DNA of 64,000 nucleotides from Owenia fusiformis. Lineage: Eukaryota; Annelida; Polychaeta; Sabellida; Oweniidae. Where the stretch lies: contig CAIIXF020000011.1 in NCBI GenBank assembly GCA_903813345.2, positions 15,113,754 through 15,177,753 on the forward strand, given 5' to 3'. Below are positions 13,101 to 25,100 of the stretch, one piece after another. The stretch's first letter is position 1. Every line of letters begins with the position of its first letter. The translations under genes and the position numbers were made by a program. Below the pieces are notes generated by a model. The model ran no database searches and was not told the origin of the DNA. It saw only the letters and a program-made list of their open reading frames with translations.

Positions 13101-16100
13101 ACATTTTGATTGCACCTCAGCCAAGGGAAAGATCAATACCCGGTGATTTCAGCGGGAAGTGGCGTTTCGTTCAGTGGATGAGCTGCGCGCGCACGCATTA
13201 ATGTGATTATCCAATATAATTAGGGGAGGGCTATTTGAAATAGTTTTTGGTCTCAGGCGCGACCCAGGGCTGTTGTCTTAAGGACATTTCGTTGAAAATG
13301 AGCCATTCGGCTGATAATTGGTAAGAGTTTGCGATCTTATAATGTATAACTGTTACTCAGACACATATTTTGACACGATTCTGTTGGAAATAAGCTTTGA
13401 ACCGAGAGATATTCACGATTGATATGCACATTTTTGATTGTGCCATTGCTTTTCCATTGCACAATCCATGTATTGATAGAAGTAACATTAATAATGCAGA
13501 TTGTTTACCTTCAATACATGGCAGACACTACATATCGGTCTATTAAATACCAGTTTGTGCCTTAAATAGTTTTATATTTCCATCCACGGCCTGGAGCCTG
13601 GGTGTGTTTGTCTCTTATGTGTATGCTTGTTCATGGACTTCTAATCACTAGCAGAATTTAACATGATGCAAACTCGACATTATAACTCATGCTGTAACAT
13701 TTTGACTTCGCTGGAAAACAATAGATTTATTTTTCTCGCCAATCAATCATGAGTCACAATCAAAATTTCAGAATGATCAATCAGGCAATGGTCCAAATCA
13801 AGTTATAACATTATATGATATTCAGCAAGAAGTCCGGTAGAAATACAGAATATTTAAACATCAATGCTGAAAGTTAAAAGCTAATCTGTCAATTTTCTGT
13901 CTGCAAAAGAGCGTTTACATTTGACACAATAACAGACTGAGGCTTTGAAATCTAGGATTCCCAGGAAAATATGACGTCATACTAATTAGCATAAGGATTT
14001 CCCTATTGGTTTGGGTCGAGCCTTGTTCGAAAACACAATCCATAAATACATGCTAATTTCTAAGGAGATAGGAAGTGTATAACGTGTTTATCGATTTTGT
14101 TTAAAGATTTAATCAATTATCAAATTGTTTAAGTGGATAAAGTGGTCACACTTGCTTCAATTCATAGCGAAATCGACGGATGGAAACTGACCGAATTCCC
14201 GATATCCTACCCCGTATTACTGTAGGCTATAAGCACAGTGACCTACAGAGGGCGCTATCACAAACAAGTACTGCACGAACCGATAAATTCCCGGGTATTG
14301 TAACGCCCTTGCCTCAGCTGGAGATTAAATCTTATAATAATTTGATCAAAGGGATTGTAATTTTCCCCAATTCGCTTATCTATGTTACAATCTGTATACT
14401 TGTTATATTGTGGGCGGTATGTGTTGATAAACCAAAAAGATATGTTTTTTGGATTTCAACATTTAGAAACAAGGCATTAACATGACAAAATGTCACCACC
14501 TAAAACAATTTGGTCAATTTAAAGCAAGTTGGAAAATACCTTTTGACCTTAAGAAGAACTTCTGAGAACATGTAGATGATTTTGAAAAAAAAATAAGTCA
14601 ATTTGAAGCAAGTTGAAAAAAGACCTTTTTGACCTTGAGAAGGTCATTGAAGGTCAAAGGTCAAATCTAAAGTCAGATTTGAACTTCTGAGAACTTGTAA
14701 AGTCAAATTTGAACTTCTGAAAAGATGTAGATGATATTGAAAAGAAAATTTGGTCAATTTGAAGCAAGTTGAAAACAGACCTTTTTGACCTTGAGAAGGT
14801 CAAATGTCAAATCTAAAGTCATATTTAAATTTCTGAGAACATGTAGATGATTTTGAAAAAAAATTTAGTCAATTTGAAGCAAGATGAAAAAATACCTTTT
14901 TGACCTTTTTTGACATTGAGAAGGTCATTGAAGGTCAAATGTCAAATCTAAAGTCAGATTTGAATTTCTGAGAACATGTAGATGATTTTGAAAAAAAAAA
15001 TTAGTCAATTTGAAGCAAGATGAAAAAATACCTTTTTGACCTTTTTTGACATTGAGAAGGTCATTGAGGGTCAAATGTTAAATCTAAAGTCAGATTTGAA
15101 TTTCTGAGAACATGTAGATGATTTTGAAAAAAAAATTTAGTCAATTTGAAGCAAGTTGAAAAAAGACCTTTTTGACCTTTTTTGACTTTGAGAAGGTCAT
15201 TGAAGGTCAAATGTCAAATCTTAAGTCAAATCTAAAGTCAGATTTGAATTTCTGAGAACACGTAGATGATTTTGAAAAATTTTTTTAGTCAATTTGAAGC
15301 AAGTTGAAAACAGACCTTTTTGACCTTTTTTGACCTTGAGAAGGTCATTGAAGGTCAAATGTCAAATCTTAAGTCAGATTTGAATTTCTGAGAACACGTA
15401 GATGATTTTGAAAAAAAAATTTAGCCAATTTGAAGCAAGTTGAAAACAGACCTTTTTGACCTTTTTTGACCTTGAGAAGGTCATTGAAGGTCAAATGTCA
15501 AATCCAAAGTCAGATTTGAAGGTCAAATGTCAAATCTAAAGTCAGATTTGAATTTCTGAGAACATGTAGATGATTTTGAAAAAAAATTTAGTCAATGTGA
15601 AGCAAGTTGAAAAAAGACCTTTTTGACCTTGAGAAGGTCATTGAAGGTCAAATGTCAAATCTTAAGTCAGATTTGAATTTCTGAGAACATGTAGATGACT
15701 TTGAAAAAAAAATTTAGTCAATTTGAAGCAAATTGAAAACAGACCTTTTTTGACCTTGAGAAGGTCATTGAAGGTCAAATGTCAAATCTAAAGTCAGATT
15801 TGAAGGTCAAATGTCAAATCTTAAGTCAGATTTGAATTTCTGAGAACATGTAGATGATTTTGAAAAAAAATTTAGTCAATGTGAAGCAAGTTGAAAAAAG
15901 ACCTTTTTGACCTTGAGAAGGTCATTGAAGGTCAAATGTCAAATTTAAAGTCAGATTTGAAGGTCAAATGTCAAATCTAAAGTCAGATTTGAATTTCTGA
16001 GAACATGTAGATGATTTTGAAAAAAAATTTAGTCAATGTGAAGCAAGTTGAAAAAAGACCTTTTTGACCTTGAGAAGGTCATTGAAGGTCAAATGTCAAA

Positions 16101-19100
16101 TCTAAAGTCAGATTTGAACTTTTGAGAAGATGTAGATGATTTAGAAAAAAATTGAAGTCAGTCTAAACAGTATTTGTTAAGTTATAGGAAGTTGTAAGAA
16201 ATTGTTACAGACGCCGGACGCCGGACGCCAGACGCCGGACGCCAACCACCAACCGCCGTCGCAAAAAAACGGAGACCATAACAATATGTCACCACTTTTG
16301 GTGGTGACATAAAAAGTGTAAGATACTAAGATTCTATATGTTTATCTTAGTGTTTAGCATAGGTAAGAATGGGGGATGGGCTGGCGGGGGTCCGTCTTTG
16401 AATAATTCCAAGGGGTTCATATATTATCACAATTTTGCTACAAAATCACTTGGAAAGTGCATGATTTGAAAGATTATTTGGCCAAGGCGTCCGCTATTAA
16501 CATGAGTATGAATTTTATAAAAAAATTACTTGAATCAAAATCGAAGAATTCCTTGCCCCGTGTGTTCACCATTCACCCCGGGGGTTCACACTCGGCTCAG
16601 GTGGGGTACCTTTTTTACATTTGGTATGTCAAGCCAATGGACCCACATTTTAAGACAGATTTTTCCATTTTCAGGTATAAAAATCGGTGTGGAAAATATG
16701 TTACCCCTCAATTGTGGTACGGCATTGGTCCCGGGGCATTGGTCTAGTTGTTACACATATCCTTCATTTGAGGTTGTTTTATGATCATTTTACTCAAAGA
16801 TCTGCCTTCTTCTCGGGGCATTCGATATTTCGAATGGCCTTGGTCTTATATTCTGGATATTTGGTACCCGGGGGTATGGTATTGGTTCTATATTTGGATG
16901 TTTGACATGGCATTGGTCTTGTGTTTGGACATTTGATATGGCTTTTTGGGGTTTATTTTAGTTTGTATGAGAACACATTTAATGCCACCCCCCCCCCCCA
17001 AATTACAAATCTACATCTATTCTCTCTATCCCAAAGGTGGGTCGGAAGCATGAAAAACAGATGCAGACTCGGGACAGTTGCAAGGGGGGCTATAATGGAG
17101 AAATTCGTTTTGATTTTGAGTCTAACTGAAATATTTTGTCACAAATATTAATTAAATACGCAAATAGCCTGACGTTTTATTAAATGAGACTAGGGCAAAA
17201 ATTCTATTCATTAAATCTAAAGCCTAGACGATATCTTCTGTAATCAAGGTGGTTTTGGTACACTTCCGCAATTATAAAAACAAAAACATAGACTAAGTTA
17301 TTAATCTTTTGTTATCATATCAGATTAAGTCAGTTTGTCTCCGATTGTTATGCAGGTGTGTGTATCGACTCCAGTGAACAACATTAAGTGAATCAATCCT
17401 TGAAATTCCCAAATTCATTCCAAATTCTGGCCGTTAACCCTCCCCCTCCCCCATGTCTCTTAATTACATTTATTTTGCAAATGATATATAAATTATAGAT
17501 TAAAATATTTCATTTTCGAATTGCACAAAGGGCAACATGTGAAGATAAAACCGCGATCCTAAAGCTACTTGCGAAACAAAGTGGTTTATGGTCCCCAATA
17601 TCATTATTATATTAATACCAATACAATGTACCTCTATGAATATCATAAATTCACTCCTTTTTAATATCAATAGTCAAACAAATTAAGCAGTATGCTACAG
17701 TTGGTTATCAATCGGAGTTCACGACCTATTGATTACTCTTTAATACAAAATTTAACCATTTTAGAATGGGTAACTCACCCCCCCCCCCGTCCATGTCCAT
17801 GAAGTGCGTAGACTGACATAAAAGTGTCATTTATTAATTAAACATCACTGATTTATGTTGAGACATTCAGTGCGATTATTTCATTTCTTTGTTCAAAAAG
17901 TTAAAGCACCAATTAAATACATATTTTTATCACACGAAAGGGGCAGAATACTTGACCTTGTATCAATTCATATCCCGATAATTCTTTACAAGGGAATGTT
18001 TCTTATTAAAACATAAGCAGCGCATAGGCGTCGATTGGGGGGGGGGGTCAATCCAGTGTTCTCAGGCTATGTACAGCCAAGTATCCTGTTTATGTAAAAA
18101 CCCTACGTTCCCGAATCACAATCAGACAATTAATTAGTATATTTGCTGTGTCTAGCAATTGATCATAGAATTAGATGTTGCGAAAACTATGGGAACTTGT
18201 ACCTGTCTGTTTATGGATAGGCTGGGAAAGAACAGCAGAGAGAATGGTACATTCGATTGAATATGCTTGTTTTGCCCAATTGTGTATTAAAATGCCCCTC
18301 ATTTATCATATGTATGGTCACAAGTTAAGTCGGCGATAATTTGTATTGACTTAACTTGAAACAAATTACTCCGAAATCCAAATACTCATTGAAAAGTAAG
18401 GTTATCTTTATATTAAGCTAATACAAAATAAATATATAAATAGGCCTGATGTATCAGTGTTTTCAAAGTTTATTGCACGTTTTATCCTTGAAACGCCTTT
18501 CTTTTTCTTATCATGATATGTATTTCCTTCACTTAGGATCAATGCGTCGATTAGCATTGCCTGTAACTGATTTATATTTTCAAAAGGCGGCATGAAATTG
18601 CCAAAATGTTTAAATAAGTCAATGTGTCAGCGTACATACAAAATAGTCTGTTTAATATTTGCTACATGTACTTGTTCCAAACAGTCTGCGAAAGAATGAT
18701 TAAAAAATATATCAATTAAAAGTATCAGAGAAAATACTTGCAATCGTTAAAATACTGTATGTATTGCTATTGGTAATTAGGTTAGTTGTTTACACATAAT
18801 TATGTTGTTCAGTGTGCCAAGAGCGTGTCAAGAGATTCCATTAATTGTCACAGGGCGTGTAAAGACTTTTTGACATGGTCTTTACACGTCTTTGCACTGC
18901 GTGTGTCAAGAAGTGCAAAGAGGTGTAAAGAGTTGAATTCATCGCGTGTCAAGAGGTGTAAATAATTGGCACGTCTAGAAACCCGGCGTGTAAAGACCAG
19001 TTTCTAGACGTGTCAAGAGTTGGAATCCCATATTTCACGCAGTGATGGTCCTTGTAGAGAAAGGACTTGCAATACCAATCAGAAGGTAAATGATCATGGT

Positions 19101-22100
19101 CCTTGTAGAGAAAGGACTTGCAATACCAATCAGAAGGTAAATGATCATGGTCCTTGTAGAGAAAGGACTTGCAATACCAATCAGAAGGTAAATGATCATG
19201 GCCCTTGTAAAGAAAGGATTTGTAATACCAATCAGAAGGTAAATGATCATGATTCTTGTAGAGAAAGGACTTGCAATACCAATCAGAAGGTAAATGATCA
19301 TGGTCCTTGTAGAGAAAGGACTTGCAATACCAATCAGAAGGTAAATGATCATGGTCCTTGTAGAGAAAGGACTTGCAATACCAATCAGAAGGTAAATGAT
19401 CATGGTCCTTGTAGAGAAAGGACTTGCAATACCAATCAGAAGGTAAATGATCATGGTCCTTGTAGAGAAAGGACTTGCAATACCAATCAGAAGGTAAATG
19501 ATCATGGCCCTTGTAAAGAAAGGATTTGTAATACCAATCAGAAGGTAAATGATCATGGTCCTTGAAGAGAAAGGACTTGCAATACCAATCAGAAGGTAAA
19601 TCAACATGGTAGATTGTTGTGTGAAATATAAAATGGATTATTTGATTGCTGAAAAAAAAGGTTTTTTGACACAAGCAAACTGTGGCAACATTTTTGTTAG
19701 CCATAATTTTGTGATTGGAGATTGAGGTCAGTTTTCAGTATTTAACATGACAAATTATTACACTTTTGAAACCATTTGCAATAAGTTTACCAGGTGGCAC
19801 CATTTTGTTATGTCATTTCATTTACATTTCATATATGTACAAGCTTTCATAAGTCTTACCATCTCGCTATGTAGGGTCTTGGGGTGTTCTACTTGTTAGA
19901 CATTGCTAGAAATATACTTTTGTTCATGACACTTTAATGAATTTAAATTAAAGTAAAGATAATGAATACGAAGAAAAATATGAATGTATGATCTCATGAA
20001 TTGAATTGAAGCTTGAAATGCTTAATCCTTTAACATTTATTAGACAAATGACAATGATCTGTTCTATTTCAGGAAGAGCCCCGAGTCTCCTAGTATGCCA
20101 ACTACTCCTGATCCATCAACTGCCTCAGTCCAACCATTCTCATCATCTCAGTTCCAACCAGACACAGACAATCAACCCACCACCCCTAGTCTACAACCTA
20201 ACACCCCTAGTCTTCAACCCACAATCCCTAGTCCCACAAATGAGGAAACTAATCATGCAATCGATACATCCAATGCTGGAGGTGATAATAACATTCTAAT
20301 TGATAAAGAGAGAAGTCCTGAGAACATAAAAGCTGAGACCAAAAACCGACAAGGGGATTCAGGCATTGTAATCGAAGACCCTGAACTTTCTGCCCAGCAG
20401 TCACTTAGCTCAGGGTTATCAGTGGAAGAAGACTCTTCAGAGGCCCCATCTGAATCCAGTAAACCAACTCCAGATATGGTTAACGGTATAGTTGATGTTG
20501 AAGACCCTTATCAAGTTATTAAATACCTCCCTGCTCCTGTGCCAAAGTCGAACCTTTTGGAGAAAGTAGTTCCGACATATGTGGGAAGTGACGGAACAAT
20601 ATTCCTGCATGAAGTGAAACCAGGTCAGTTGAAAAATGTTCTGTAACATTTGGGTTTACATCTTGGAAATTTTTATTTTATTTACTTTGGTTAATAGTAT
20701 TGATAAATTTTTTATTTATTTTTATTTAGTTCTTAGCTAGTTAGGGCTTGGCATAGTCTGCATGTACAGTATTTTTTGTTTTATTTGACTAATTATAGAA
20801 TATTAATTTATTTCAAGAAGTTGTAGGCATTAGTAATAGGAGCATGTGATTTATAATTTAATAATATATATTTAAAGCAAAAAAGATATTTAGATCTGTC
20901 TCAGGGAGTAAAGTTGTTTTAAGGATAATATTTGTTCATCACGTCATTGTAAGCCTTATTTGTCCATAATTTATGTTTGTAATTTTTTTTATGTAATTTT
21001 TTTTTTTTTGTAATAATAATTTCATTAAAGATGTTTCTTGGGCTGTGAAAATCACTCCACTATTTAGAAAAATCACTGCCTCGATTTCCAGAAGAGGACC
21101 CCGAGGGACGTATCGGATACCTACTACAGGAGAGTACGCCAGAGAAAATAGTCCAGGACCATTATATTGCAAAGCAAAATCGTCATCGTTTCATGATTCC
21201 TCGTGATGGGAATTGTCTCTATAGGGCATTTAGCGAGGGTATATTTAAAGATCAAACAGAGCATATGGCAATGAGAAAAACAGTGGTGAATAATGTTCTA
21301 GATCGCTGGGATGATATTGCTCATCTAATGGGTATGTCTAAAGAACAATATGCCGATGATATGGCCAAAGAAGGTACCTATGGAGGAGAACCAGAAATTC
21401 ATGTTATATGCTGGGCATATAATATTACGGCCATTGTTCACTTTGGAGGTTTTAAGTACCCTGTTCAGACGCGGAGATATGGTGAGGGGCAGAGAGGCGA
21501 GGTTGAAGTTGCATATTTATCTGATGGCAAAATAGATGGGGGACACTATGATCTTGTTTTAAAACACAGACGACCAAGAAATGAAATTTATGAAAAGTGG
21601 CGGGAGGAGAGAGTTCGGGAATTGAAAAAAGAAAGATCTTATTCTGATGTCACAATATATGGTAGGTGGAGTCGATGGAGTGTGTAGTTGTCAAAATATA
21701 TGGTAGGTGGAGTCAATGGAGTGTGTAGGTGTAGTAGTCACAATATATGGTAGGTGGAGTCAATGGTGTGTGTGGTTTTGTTTATTTTATTTGCTTAGAA
21801 TTTGTGTTATGTGTAATAAGGCCTACCCTGGCTGTTATTTAAGACACAGATTGCATGGCTTTTGTTTTATTTTCAATCTTTCCCGTTAGCCAGGGGGAAG
21901 GGGGGGGGGGTAATTCCATATATTGGTTATATTTGACAGCCCAGGTTGATGAATGAAAATGAGAGCATTTTTATCAGAATATATGGATCGCCCCTTGTAT
22001 TTTCAAAAAAAATCCCTAGAAAGATCAAACCCTAGATGTGGGTCCATTTTTAAAGGATAAAACTCCTAGATGTGGGTGGTTATCTTGAACCTCAGAGGCA

Positions 22101-25100
22101 TCTCCCCATACAAAAAGTAGACTGCTAACCCCCCCCCCCCCTCCTCGGGCCTGTTAGCTAAGTGCTCTTTGCAATGCAAACGAAAATCAACTTTGGCTTG
22201 TAGTTTGTAGATTTTCAATAGATAGATAAGAGTGCATCACTAAGTTGTTCTCATGCTGGCAAGATGTCTCAGCCTATAGATATTTGGATACTATGGTAAA
22301 GTTGCTATAGGCTACACTTGCTTGAATTTCCTATTGTTTTTTTTTAGTAGGGCTTTAGATATTAGTAATAGACTTGAATGTAGAGAGCTTTTAAACAGGC
22401 AATGCGCCTATTTTTGAAGGAAAAAGGACAAAATATTATTTGAAACCGTCACTCACACAGTCAATCAAATATGATAAAAACTTTTATTTGGGATAATACT
22501 GATGTGAAAAAAATTACTTGCATAGAAAAACAGCATTTGAAGTTCAGAGATTGAAAACAGTGAATTACCACTTTTCACAAATTGTATGTTTTAAATAACT
22601 CTTTGATTAAAAGATGGCGTATGCTTGAAAATCCTATTAAAAATGAATGGATAATTAATGCAAACAACAATGCCATCTTTCTATCGCATTGCTAAAAACT
22701 TGACATATAAAAATTGATAGATCAAAAATATTTTTTCATGATCTTGTGTCAATTCTGATGTGGTCTGTTTGAGCTGTTTTTGGTGTCAAATGAAAGATCA
22801 GGTACTTATTTATCCATTGAAAATACTATGAAGATTTAAAGTGAGACTTCATTTACGCACCTTATCCCTTTAAATCCATAATTTGAATGCATCTTCCTTG
22901 TAATAAATTATAGTCTAGAATAGGTACAGTATGTATAAAATAAAATGACATCTTACATTTTGACGAGCACCTTAATCATGGTTATCAAATGAAAGGTAAA
23001 GGGTTTCTTGATTGATACTGAGATTTGCCAAGGTGAAAAAGGTGTCGAAGTGACTTTTTGGGAAAAAATGTGTTTTTTGCAAAAAAAAATTTTAAATTGA
23101 TAAAAAATATTTTTGAAAACTTATTATATAAAATACAGTCTAGTTGACTCTCAAATGTCGAAATATACCAAGTTTAATCAACTTGGGGGGATTTTGGGAC
23201 CTTAATACTTTTCTTTGGGATTTGCGTGCAATATCGACTAAAACGAGTGTGTTCAAAATATGATGAGAATGTTAACACATTTTGACGAGCATCTTAACCA
23301 TGGTTAACAATTGAATGGTAAAGGGTTCCTTTATTGATACTGAGATTGCCAAGATGAAATAGGTGTCAAAGTGAGTTTTGGGGTAAAAATGCGTTTTTTG
23401 CAAAAAAATATTAAATTGATAGAAAGATATTTTTGAAAACTTATTATATAAAATACAGCCTAGTTGACTCTCAAAAGTCAAAATATACCATGTTTAATCA
23501 ACTAGGGGGATTTTGGGAGCTTAATGATTTTTTCTTTGTGATTTGCATGCAATATCGACTTAAACGAGTGTGTTCAAAACATGCTGACACCATTAACATA
23601 TTTTGACGAGTAGCTTAATCTTGGTGTATAATTGAAAGGTAAAGGGTCCCTTTGTTGATACTGAGATTTGCCAAGATGAAATAGGTGTCGAAGTAAGTTT
23701 TTGGGTAAAAAATGTGTTTTTTGCAAAAATAATTTTATGTTAAAAAGAACATTTTTAGAAAAATTATTACATAAAATACAGTCTAGTTGACTCAAAAAAG
23801 TCGAAATATACCATGTTCAATCAAGGGTTCCTTTATTGATACTGAGATTTACCAAGATGAAATAACGTGTTTTGTGTTTTGGGTGAAATGCGATTTTACA
23901 AGAGAAATTCAAAAATTGAAATATCTTTTTTGAAATTAAATTTTAACAAATATAGTCCGATTGATTATAAAAGAAGTGAGAACAACTATTTGTTATCAAT
24001 TTTGAGAGATTTTCGAAGCTGTTTGAGGTATTGTCTTGTGGTTTGTATCTTGCCAATTCAAAGGTACTTGAATTAACGTTACTGCAAGGAGTTAAGGGGG
24101 TTGCGGTTGGTGCGATCTCAACCCCACCCAAAAAATACAACCAAAAAGGAGATGAGAGGTTTAGAATGCTTTATGAAGTTTCTAGCTCAATTTTGAAGGA
24201 GGTTGCACCAATTTTTAAAATACTACGATCACAGCCCCCCCCCCTCAGCTGGTTGAAAGTGGGCTACAGCCCTGCTAAGTATACCCTTTGTTTTATGTAT
24301 ATTCCAGTTCATACATTAATTAATGTAAACACCATATAATTATCTGTGATGTAGCAGATATCTACAATGAATATTTCAATGTATCCTCTATTACAAGAAG
24401 ATACGCGGTCAATGAAATTTGTAAAAATTGATCATAAATAGGAAATCCTTTGATACAAAATTATCTATATTATACTTCTCTCAATCAAATTATCACTAAC
24501 ACTGAAATCATCACCATTAACAATGTTAATTGTTGATTCAAATAGTATTTAATGTTAACAATTAGCAAAGATTTGAACTGCATCAATCTGTTATCACATT
24601 TGCACCCAGCAGTACATTTGATCCTAGACACTGGGCTCATTGGCACTGACCAATAAGCTTTGCATTCCATTGGGCAGTGTATGTCTGGTATGAATGTAGA
24701 ACCCATGATTAATACAAGTACATTTGACAGATATTTTAATGTGATTTTCATTTTCATGTTCTATTTCATAATTATTCTCATTTATCTATTGATTGTAATT
24801 TCATTGGTACTATCAATTTTAAATATCAAGCATGTTACGAAAACTCTTTGTTACAGTCTTAGCACACAAGCCAAGATCAAGACCAAGTATCCTCTTAGCT
24901 TTGTACATCAAAATATCCCTTCTTAATTGCACTGTGTGAGAAGATGTTTACTCCAAGTAGAGGGGGAGGGGTCACAGAGGCTTGAAGCTTAGACTACCTT
25001 ATTTAACTCATAATACAATGTGACTTGATTATGGGTTACTTACAGTATAGTAAAATAACCATTTGGTATATCAAATAAGCATGTACTTTTATATGATAAC

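Larger units (their letters stand above)
9799..19044. mobile_element. 9.2-kb CACTA (EnSpm/CMC-type) DNA transposon, non-autonomous or decayed
   Basis: The left end CACTGCGTCAAATGTG and the right end, read inverted as CACTGCGTGAAATATG, match over about 23 bp with few differences. Both sides carry ATG (9796-9798 and 19045-19047), a 3-bp target duplication; removing the element with one ATG restores a perfect 51-bp minisatellite unit. Subterminal regions (9815-9950 and 18818-19030) are packed with CGTGTCAAGAG, CGTGTAAAGA and GGTGCAAAG motifs in both directions, as is usual for CACTA elements. CACTA/G ends with 3-bp duplications are the family hallmark. No transposase frame is recognisable inside, and the interior holds other inserted repeats. 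Confidence 0.85.
9582..20072. other. Long intron between exons 9 and 10
   Basis: This 10.5-kb intron joins AG| at 9581 to |G at 20073, restoring Arg. It contains the split 51-bp minisatellite, a CACTG-ended transposon with further nested repeats, and about 465 bp of plain AT-rich sequence (19608-20072). No extra exon with suitable phase was recognised. Confidence 0.75.

Noticed and set aside
16457-17151. Cluster of plus-strand frames of 72-96 codons
   Set aside because: They lie within the CACTA element next to C-run repeats, overlap in different frames and show no recognisable motif. They are not a transposase.
18949-19704. Open frames of 180-250 codons on both strands with repeated YKDHDHLPSDWYCKSFL or NTNQKVNDHGPCRERT peptides
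   Set aside because: They are translations of the 51-bp minisatellite, whose length is a multiple of three. There is no start context, and the same frames are open on both strands.
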